Positions 58,954 to 64,000 of a DNA stretch of 64,000 bases are shown one piece after another (within the stretch, counting starts at the first letter, position 1; every line of letters begins with the position of its first letter). Made by a program: the position numbers and the translations under genes. Under the pieces are notes generated by a model. The model did no database searches. It was not told the DNA's origin and saw only the letters and a list, made by a program, of their open reading frames with translations. The DNA comes from Patellaria atrata CBS 101060 (taxonomy: Eukaryota > Ascomycota > Dothideomycetes > Patellariales > Patellariaceae), in the NCBI GenBank assembly GCA_010093705.1, contig MU006093.1, forward strand, positions 765,301-829,300. Direction: 5' to 3'.

Positions 58954-61900
58954 TCATATACACCCCTCCCTTTCTGGAAACTCATCGCTCATCTTCGCCA
59001 CCATCTTAATATTCATACTCCCCAACTCCTGAATGAGCAATTTGGCCGCATACGGCAACTCGACTCTATTGACCCTCCCTTTGCCCTTACAGCTCTGACA
59101 CCAGCCTTTATACCCCATGCGGCCGCACACGTCGCAGATATCGCACTCGAAGACATCACTGCTGAGCATGAGGCGCTCGAGTAACAATTGCGCGGCACCG
59201 TACGCGATCAGGCAGTCGCGCTCCATTTCTCCCAAGCGCAAACCACCATCGCGCGATCGACCCTCGGTAGGTTGACGCGTGAGGATAGCACGCGGCCCGC
59301 GGGCCCGAGAGTGCATTTTGTCTTGGACCATGTGTTTGAGTTTCTGGTAGTATATCGGGCCCATGAAGACATACGCCGGTAGTGGCTCTCCAGTGATTCC
59401 GGAGGTCAGGTAGTCCTTCCCGTGGTAGCTGAACCCGTGACGGAGTAGGATGTCGCCCATATCCTCGACCTTCGATCCTCCGAACGCGGTGCCGTACTGG
59501 AACTCCGTGGTCATGAGGCCCGCTTTGCCGGCGACGAGCTCGATCATTTTCCCGACCGTCATGCGCGAGGGGAAACCGTGTGGATTCATGATGATGTCCG
59601 GGCAGATGCCGAGGTCGGAGAAGGGCATATCGGCCTGTTCGGCGATGATACCGACAACACCCTTCTGCCCGTGGCGGGAGGAGAACTTATCACCCAACTC
59701 CGGACGCCGCGTTTGCCGTGTCTGCACTTTTAGTACCGTGGTGTCGGCTTCGTTGGCGGTGACGCAGATCTTGTCGACGTAGGCCGGGTCTGGGAGTTTA
59801 TAGGACATGCTGACGTCGCGCCACTGGTTTTGGTGTGCGGCGGTAGGCGTGCTGGCGATGCCGAGGTTGTTCGAGGTGTTCACGGGTGATTGCTTGAGGA
59901 TGTAGACGTCATTTTGCTCGAGACGCATGCCGACTTCGGCGAGCCCGTCGATACCGAGTTTGGTGTGCCGGGTGTTGTTCGGATCGGTGCCGCCTACTCG
60001 GTCCATCAGGCCGTTCGCATAGGATTTCAGTATCGTGGTGGCTTTCCTGAAGACTTGGCATCGCCCGAACCCTCGATCGCATGAAGCTTTGTTGAGTACC
60101 AAGGCATCTTCGATGTCGTACCCAGAGTATGACATGACGGCTACGGTAGCAGCTTGACCGGCTGGTAACTTGTCGTACTTGATAAGCTCGATCGTTCGTG
60201 TCTTGACGAGAGGTTTCTGTGGGTAAACCATCAAGTAAAGTAGGGTGTCGATACGAGTGAATTGGTTATAGGCAATTGCTCCGATAGCTTGTTTACCCAT
60301 AGCACATTGGTACGTATTTCTAGGTGACTGGTTGTGATGAGGATATGGAATTAGCCCAGCAACTGCACCAAGAATCGTGAACGGCTCAATTTCGAGATGC
60401 GTTGTAGACTCGTTAATATCTGATTCGTACACAGCAATGTTCGCGTCGTTCTCTTCATTCACATCCAGGTACTCAACTATGCCACGAGACAAGAAGTCAT
60501 CAAAATCTAGTGTTCCAGCTCTAAGAGACTTAAGATAGCGGGCTGTGACTTTCGATCGACCTTTTTCCACGATAATGAGTGGACGGCATATACGTCCTTC
60601 ATCTGTAGCTATATGTACGGCGTTGTGATGGTGATTTATATAGACCGAAACGAACTCCGAAACACGACCTATCCTTCTAAGCTTACGGAAGCCGTTGAGA
60701 AATTTCTTAGGCTGACGCGTTAATGCCAGCGGAGTTCCGTTGACGAATATGATATATGCTCCGTCTTTATAAACTTCCAAACCACTTTCAGATGTCACCT
60801 CTTCTGCTCCCAAGATAAACACTAGCTTCTTAACGGGTTCTTCCTCGTCATCTGTCGTAATATGTGTCATGAGGGCAAGATTCTTCACAAGACCGCACGC
60901 TTCACCTTCAGGCGTGTCTGCAGGGCAGAGCATACCAAATTGAGAAGCTTGAAGAGCTCGAGGTCCACTGACTTTTCGCGTTTTCTCAAACTGACTGGAG
61001 ATTCTAGTCATCATTCCGAGAGCACTAATATAGCTAAGACGGCTTAGTACGTGTGTTACCCCAGCTCGCTCCATCTTAAACCGCCGGAGACTCCAGTTTC
61101 CAGTAGATATGGCGCGTTCTAGACCGTTCGTGATGGAATTAACATGAGACTGTAAGTGATTAAATGCATCAAATTCAGAAGTGCGTTGGGGTTTTCTGAG
61201 AACCTTGTCTATCGTCATCTTGAAATCGTGGTTAAAACGTTTAAAATGATCTTCGAAAAGTAGAGAAAGCATCTGACCTGCAAGTTCTAGACGCTTGTTG
61301 CCCACATAATCCCTGTCATCGACAAGTTTAGGATCTTGCATGGCCATTAGTACTCTTCGGACCATGAACGCAATGTATAATGCTTTAGGCCTAAAGTTCA
61401 TGCCCTCGACCCCAACATGGGTAATGATAATGGATGCAAGTGCCTGAAGCGCCTCTTGCTGGTGATTCCGGCGCATCGGTTGTCCAATTGGTCTACGCAT
61501 GATTTTGACTCTACTTCCAATGTACTCTAGAGCTTGTTGCTGTGTATAAACATTCTCAATCGTACAAGCCTCAAAATTTACGGAAAACTCGTCTTGATAT
61601 GTGTTATCAGAACCGGCCACGAGCAGCAGGATTTCTTGATCCGACTGGATACCCATCGCTTTCAGAATGAAGACTATCGGGATATCATCGTTCAAAATGT
61701 TATGTTTGAGGTATATCCTTCCCTTCTTGGTGAGCACGTAGGTTTTCGATTTGCGTTCATGCGTTGAACTTGTGACCGAGGCTTGAACAATGCCTTTCAT
61801 AGATTCTACGATGACACGGTTCTTGCTGAGTTGCTCTTGAACTAGGATGACCTTTTCCTGGCCCTTCACGATGAAATAACCCCCAGGATCTATAGCACAT

Positions 61901-62697
61901 TCGCTCAACAAACCCATGTCTTTCTCCGTTTTACCGTTCAGAACGCATTTGTTGCTTCGCAACATGATCGGCATACGCCCAATGCTGACGTTCCTCCTCT
62001 TAATCTTGTGTTCGCCTCTGCGGTATTCGACGTCCACATATATAGGCGCCGCATAGGTCATATCTCGAAGTCGGCATTCATTTGGAGTAATCGAGGACTT
62101 GTAATTCTTTAAATCGTCTTCCACCATTCGGTTCGGAGAGAGCACCCGGATGTCAGTATACTTCCACCAGAATTTATTGTCCACATCACTTCGGACATAT
62201 TGATTGGCCTTGACAATATTCTTAAGCTCAACATCAACAAAGTAGTTGAATGAGTCAATGTGCTGCTTCACCAGTCCCTTGACTTTTAGGAAAGCTGGAA
62301 GAAGGTTCCATTTGTCTCTAGCTGTGTCAATGGGATCGGTAAGGCTTTTACCATAGTAAAAAGGCTCCAGAAGCGCGTCGAAAGCGTCATCACGCCCTAT
62401 GCTTGTATGTGGCCTATTCTGTCGCTGAACTGCAGATCTTGGTAGTTCGGGGGCTTGATTTGGAGGTAATGAAGGTTGGGAGGTAGATGATTCTGGTTCA
62501 CGGAGGGTTCCAGCTGTAGCTGATAGAGCAGGATCTTTGAGTCTGCGTGGTGCCCGCGGCTTTTTCACTTTGGTGGGGTCCTACGAGAGCGTCATTCAAA
62601 TGTTCGACGAGATATGGCACACAAATCATACCTTTGCAGTGATTTCAGAGGTCTCTGGGGCTTCCAGATGCGTAGGTTTCCTTGCTTTCGGTGGCAT
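58954..62697 (-). CDS. RPC2: RNA polymerase III second-largest subunit RPC2
   Basis: Two exons, 62697-62632 and 62580-58954, give 1,230 residues; the 51-nt intron lies after '[20 protein letters not shown]'. The Pol III-type N-terminus '[20 protein letters not shown]' and '[20 protein letters not shown]' separates it from the Pol I and Pol II paralogues. Other landmarks: '[20 protein letters not shown]', '[20 protein letters not shown]', the active-site '[12 protein letters not shown]', '[15 protein letters not shown]', '[20 protein letters not shown]' and the zinc-binding '[20 protein letters not shown]'. The subunit forms half of the catalytic cleft of Pol III, which makes tRNAs, 5S and other small RNAs. 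The protein is about 80 residues longer than the yeast one because of an S/P-rich N-terminal extension. The 3' kilobase is far richer in GC than the 5' part (38 of 60 at 59,521-59,580; 20 of 60 at 61,201-61,260). Confidence 0.95.
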
Positions 62698-64000
62698 ATT
62701 GTACGTGCGCGTATAACTAGGTAAGGTAACCTTTATGAATGATCCTCCAGAAATCTTTTGGTTGGTATGCCGAGGAAGAGATCTTAGATTCTTGGCAAGT
62801 CAGATAAGATAGGCGAAATGATATTCCGAATAGTCCGAGCGGCTCCCACTAGTCAGGGACCATGCGGTGGTTGTGGTGTTGCGGGGGGAGATCATGGTGA
62901 AGGCATGCCGATGTTGACCTAAGCTGCTGTACATCTCACAAAAGCGGTGAGAGACTTTGAACCGGTGAACATATTTTGCAAGGTTTAAGGATAGATAACA
63001 GCTAGAAAAACATGAAGATATAGATACAGCTTGACAAAATGAACATCCTTCTGTTCATCTTGCATATGCGTGGCTTTATTCAACGTACTTTGCAGCTTGG
63101 ACCTTGCTGCAAAGGCTCTTCAAACATCCCACATACGGAATACATTGCCCCACCAGTCATGTTCAACTCTACAGATCAGTAGTGGCGCATATTTGCCCAA
63201 ATACTGCATCACTAAACGATCGAGTTCGAAATAGTAAGGTAGTATGAGAACTCGACTTTCGCCGGTATCCATAATCATCCATTTAGTTTGTATTTCTAAG
63301 TTTCCACAAGCAAATCGAGGGCTGGCAGCTCGGTGCTATAACCTTACCTTACCTGATTGCCCCTCACTCTCATTACCTCTCTCCTCTTTACTCCATGTTG
63401 TAATCCGGAATTCTGGAAAGACTTGTTACCCGCGCAAAGAAATGATCCTCATACAAAAATGCCAAAGAAGTCAACTGGAGAGATAGCCGCCAAGGTGGCC
63501 AGAAGTTGCAGATCATTTACTAACTTGCAGAACCTACTGTATGTCGTGACCTGAATTGCGCCCACAAACTCCCTTTAGCTTCCGCTTGAAATCGCCGAGT
63601 GCGTGCGGTTCTGTTCAAAACCAAAGGCACTTTCCTCCTGCAATCTAGAGAGTCTGTACGTTTTGTTCCATAAGGTACTTACGGCTCCTTGTCTAAACCA
63701 AAATAGGGGACCAAAGTACAGTCCTTTTTTTTTTTTTGATCATATCTGCGCTGTAAGTTGTACTTGTACTTGTACATGTACTTTGTACATGCAACATCGT
63801 ACTGTACCACTTGACTCGCGGAGGGGGGAGTTATGTATGTAGAGTGCGAACCGGGGGGCAAGGTGTTTCTCACTTGCTCTCCTAGATTGTCGTTTACCAA
63901 TTCGTAATAAGATAGACAACGTGCAGTAGTCCTCTTGAAGTCGATCGAATAGAAGTTGTACAGGATGGCAATCGATATGAATACTCTTCCGGCCAGAAGT
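62698..64000. promoter_or_regulatory. RPC2 promoter region and unassigned window end
   Basis: The left part should be the RPC2 promoter. It includes AGGTAAGGTAACC (62,719-62,731) and, further on, ACCTTACCTTACC (63,341-63,353), the same motif in both orientations. A degenerate GTACTT repeat lies at 63,759-63,790, and a T run at 63,726-63,738. At 63,965 an ATG opens a frame that stays open to the window end ('MAIDMNTLPARS'); it could be the start of a gene lying beyond the window, but twelve codons prove nothing. Confidence 0.35.

Overview
The window is nuclear DNA from a filamentous ascomycete, probably a member of the Pezizomycotina; a leotiomycete-like fungus is my guess and cannot be settled here. 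The evidence is short introns (about 45-130 nt) with GTRNGT donors and CTRAY branch points, the fungal gene families present, and decay of accessory DNA by C-to-T changes of the RIP type (repeat-induced point mutation).

Positions 1 to about 6,600 are an accessory block in decay. It holds the C-terminal end of a NACHT/WD40-type NOD-like receptor gene (1-450), an AT-rich stretch with no genes, the remains of a DUF3435 tyrosine recombinase (the 'captain' family that moves Starship elements; 1,680-3,720, minus strand), and a multi-exon fungal membrane-protein gene (3,870-6,546, minus strand). The last keeps clean splice sites but carries two CAR-to-TAR stops and at least one frameshift.

From 7,789 onward the window is ordinary conserved fungal gene space. 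In order: an EDC4-like decapping scaffold (+), GABA transaminase (-), the Set2 H3K36 methyltransferase (-), a 4.3 kb stretch without recognisable genes, an AT-hook protein (+), a small secreted proline-rich protein with dibasic cleavage sites (-), the Rce1 CAAX protease (-), a serine-rich two-pass membrane protein (+), a 2.9 kb repeat-bearing gap, a Pumilio-family RNA-binding protein (-), a large secreted alpha/beta-hydrolase (-), a Sly41-like SLC35/TPT transporter (+), a secreted M28 aminopeptidase (+), a Rab4-like GTPase (-), a CTL/Pns1-type choline-transporter-like protein (+), an FCP1/NIF-domain protein with a Q/Y-rich repeat (-), the kinetochore protein Mis6/CENP-I (+), a probably peroxisomal AMP-forming acyl-CoA ligase (+), and the second-largest RNA polymerase III subunit (-).

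I rebuilt the exon structures by hand from splice signals and reading phase; for nearly all genes the exon lengths sum to a multiple of three. The genes do not form one pathway. Loose links are mRNA turnover (EDC4-like, Pumilio), transcription and chromatin (Set2, FCP1-like, RPC2), prenylated GTPase handling (Rce1, and a Rab with a C-terminal double cysteine, which is however a geranylgeranyl-transferase-II rather than an Rce1 substrate type) and secretion (hydrolase, aminopeptidase, proline-rich peptide). The points most worth a second look are the captain relic next to the receptor fragment with its RIP-like active-site changes, the candidate Kex2-processed peptide precursor, the sharply GC-rich 3' portions of many genes, and the palindrome flanked by two degenerate repeat arrays near 33.6 kb.
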